NCBI GenBank assembly: GCA_002327985.1
Contig: DCVM01000175.1
Location: 1-5,193, forward strand
Direction of reading: 5' to 3'
DNA length: 5,193 nucleotides
From: Syntrophaceae bacterium UBA2188
GTDB taxonomy: Bacteria; Desulfobacterota; BSN033; UBA1163
Of this stretch, positions 5,131-5,193 are shown one piece after another; position 1 is the stretch's first letter; each line of letters opens with the position of its first letter. A program made the position numbers and the translations under genes. The notes under the pieces are model-generated. The model had not been told where the DNA came from, did not search any database, and saw only the letters and a program-made list of their open reading frames with translations.

Positions 5131-5193
5131 TGTTCCAGTATTGATGGATTCGTAAAAAGTCCATAAAGAGGGAAAACGTCATGCTGAACTTGA
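5131..5193. repeat. Left end of a probable dispersed repeat, cut by the window edge
   Basis: The segment TATTGATGGATTCGTAAAAA, running on through GTCCAT, and the terminal GTCATGCTGAACTTGA resemble intergenic repeats I associate with Desulfobacterota genomes. Within it ATGGATT (5144-5150) pairs with AGTCCAT (5158-5164), including one G-T pair, around a 7-nt loop. The boundaries are unclear and the right part lies outside the window. The identification as a repeat is from recollection and cannot be proved from one copy. Confidence 0.45.

Overview
The window is a stretch of bacterial chromosome with moderate GC, roughly 40% to 55% depending on the gene by hand-counted samples. It holds three full-length, recognisable genes on the minus strand (comM, an aroA-like gene and fabH) and two unrecognised genes on the plus strand at the edges. 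There are no phage, plasmid, transposase, CRISPR, tRNA or rRNA signals. Gene content alone does not fix the lineage. The GC-rich dispersed hairpins and the right-edge motif (TTCGTAAAAAGTCCAT followed by GTCATGCTGAACTTGA) look like repeats I associate with uncultured Desulfobacterota (Deltaproteobacteria) and neighbouring phyla. That assignment is an impression, not a search result.

Layout, left to right. Positions 28-393 (+) encode an unrecognised 121-residue soluble alpha/beta protein behind a near-perfect Shine-Dalgarno. It converges on fabH with a 25-bp gap that contains a 7-bp hairpin. Positions 419-1405 (-) are fabH (beta-ketoacyl-ACP synthase III) with the complete Cys-His-Asn triad and a TTG start. 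Positions 1406-1777 carry no gene. They hold a composite of nested hairpin repeats flanked by a 21-bp direct repeat. Positions 1778-3067 (-) are a divergent EPSP synthase homologue (aroA-like) with its own consensus-type promoter. Positions 3188-4720 (-) are comM/yifB, an AAA+ ATPase. Positions 4721-4949 are a divergent intergenic region with promoters facing both ways and a perfect 14-bp palindrome. Positions 4950-5066 (+) are a 38-residue single-span membrane protein gene, too short for ordinary gene calling but with a good promoter and ribosome binding site. From about 5131 to the right edge the sequence looks like the start of a dispersed repeat.

How the genes relate. The three minus-strand genes lie in the order comM, aroA-like, fabH, but they do not look like a tight operon. 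The gaps are 120 and 372 bp, and the aroA-like gene has a TTGACA-N17-TATACC promoter immediately upstream. ComM serves DNA uptake and recombination, AroA chorismate synthesis and FabH initiation of fatty acid synthesis, so no shared pathway is evident. The points most worth a second look are: the EPSP synthase homologue, whose catalytic residues are kept but whose shikimate-3-phosphate pocket appears altered; the composite repeat block; the overlooked small membrane protein gene; and the left-hand gene, which has a faint resemblance to STN/secretin-N domains.
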